From: Oscillospiraceae bacterium | GTDB taxonomy: Bacteria; Bacillota; Clostridia; Oscillospirales; Oscillospiraceae | NCBI GenBank assembly: GCA_902783825.1 | Contig: CACZSJ010000036.1 | Span: 1-7,383 of the forward strand | Direction of reading: 5' to 3' | Length of the DNA: 7,383 nucleotides | Part shown: in pieces, positions 7,289 to 7,383 of the stretch | How the letters are laid out: each line of letters opens with the position of its first letter | Numbering within the stretch: the first letter of the stretch is position 1 | Translations under genes and position numbers: made by a program | The notes under the pieces: generated by a model | Seen by the model: only the letters and a program-made list of their open reading frames with translations | Told to the model about the DNA's origin: nothing | Databases searched by the model: none

Positions 7289-7306
7289 CTTGCGTATGTC
7301 CCCCTT
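7286..7306 (-). promoter_or_regulatory. Ribosome binding site and GTG start of the degV-family gene
   Basis: On the minus strand AAGGGGG (7306-7300) is followed by 11 bases and then GTG (7288-7286). The spacing is slightly long. The reading frame upstream of the GTG stays open for several codons but offers no ATG, and the conserved protein start (SKPVAITADST) begins immediately after it. The GTG is therefore the best start. Confidence 0.7.
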
Positions 7307-7326
7307 ATCCGGTTGAATTCCATAGC

Positions 7327-7355
7327 ATTATAGCAAAAAGCCTCGGGCTTGTCTA
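7327..7355 (-). promoter_or_regulatory. Extended -10 SigA-type promoter for the degV-family gene
   Basis: On the minus strand TAGACA (7355-7350, five of six matches to TTGACA) is separated by exactly 17 bases from a perfect TATAAT (7332-7327). TG lies one base before the -10 (TGCTATAAT), giving an extended -10. Transcription should start near 7319-7321, leaving a leader of about 30 bases with the ribosome site. An A/T-rich tract upstream (7365-7376) could act as an UP-like element. This is one of the clearest promoters possible from sequence alone, but it is untested. Confidence 0.8.
7338..7350. repeat. Small inverted repeat in the degV promoter spacer
   Basis: AAGCC-TCG-GGCTT is a 5-bp inverted repeat between the -35 and -10 boxes. 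On the minus strand the second arm runs into TTTTT, so it looks like a very short terminator for any leftward transcript arriving from beyond the right edge. The stem is too short to be confident; it may be chance. Confidence 0.35.
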
Positions 7356-7364
7356 TGGATAGAC
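7351..7364. promoter_or_regulatory. Palindrome overlapping the degV -35 box, candidate operator
   Basis: GTCTAT-GG-ATAGAC is a perfect 6-bp inverted repeat with a 2-base centre. One arm covers five of the six bases of the -35 hexamer (7350-7355). A dimeric repressor bound here would block RNA polymerase. I do not recognise the sequence as the site of a known regulator. Operator function is inferred from symmetry and position only. Confidence 0.45.
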
Positions 7365-7383
7365 TTTGATTTTTGTCCAAGCG

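Noticed and set aside
1..7383. CRISPR array, tRNA/rRNA genes, insertion sequence, riboswitch or prophage attachment site
   Set aside because: Reading by eye, I saw no regularly spaced repeats, tRNA-like arms, transposase motifs or long structured leader. Apart from the 65-base and 95-base intergenic stretches around degV, the window is almost fully coding.

Overview
The window holds an almost continuous rightward gene run, recJ (3' part), rel/spoT-type (p)ppGpp synthetase-hydrolase, dtd, a metallo-beta-lactamase-fold hydrolase, a sugar-phosphate nucleotidyltransferase-like gene and galE. The run ends at a strong hairpin terminator, and a convergent degV-family gene is read leftward from a promoter near the right edge. 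The organism looks like a moderately GC-rich member of the Firmicutes, most likely a gut-type Clostridia (Oscillospiraceae/Ruminococcaceae-like). The reasons are purine-rich Shine-Dalgarno sites before almost every gene, a TATAAT-type promoter, a bifunctional Rel with the RxKD motif, and the conserved recJ-rel-dtd-MBL gene order. This placement is an inference from family resemblance, not from a search.

Layout. Positions 2-1111 are the C-terminal part of RecJ, cut by the window edge. Positions 1111-3345 are Rel, whose start codon overlaps the recJ stop by one base (TAATG). Dtd (3360-3803), the MBL hydrolase (3807-4418), the nucleotidyltransferase (4427-5335) and GalE (5358-6374) follow with gaps of 14, 3, 8 and 22 bases, so all six genes are probably co-transcribed. 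No internal promoter or terminator was seen. A 22-bp hairpin starting at the last base of the galE stop codon closes the unit. The degV-family gene (7288-6440, GTG start) is expressed from an extended -10 promoter at 7327-7355. A 14-bp inverted repeat lies over its -35 box and could be an operator.

Functionally the first four genes form a housekeeping and stress neighbourhood: recombination repair, stringent-response alarmone turnover, removal of D-amino acids from tRNA, and a glyoxalase-II-like hydrolase. The last two genes look like a small nucleotide-sugar module. A hexose-1-phosphate nucleotidyltransferase candidate sits directly before UDP-hexose 4-epimerase, which suggests supply of UDP-Gal/UDP-Glc, perhaps also the GlcNAc/GalNAc pair, for surface glycans or sugar catabolism. 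Compared with the order familiar from Bacillus and Clostridium, apt is missing between recJ and rel, and hemZ/hisS are not found after the MBL gene. I see no CRISPR array, mobile element, RNA gene or clearly unprecedented system. The observations most worth following are the nucleotide-sugar pair in the stringent-response operon, the GalE gate residue, and the palindrome over the degV promoter.
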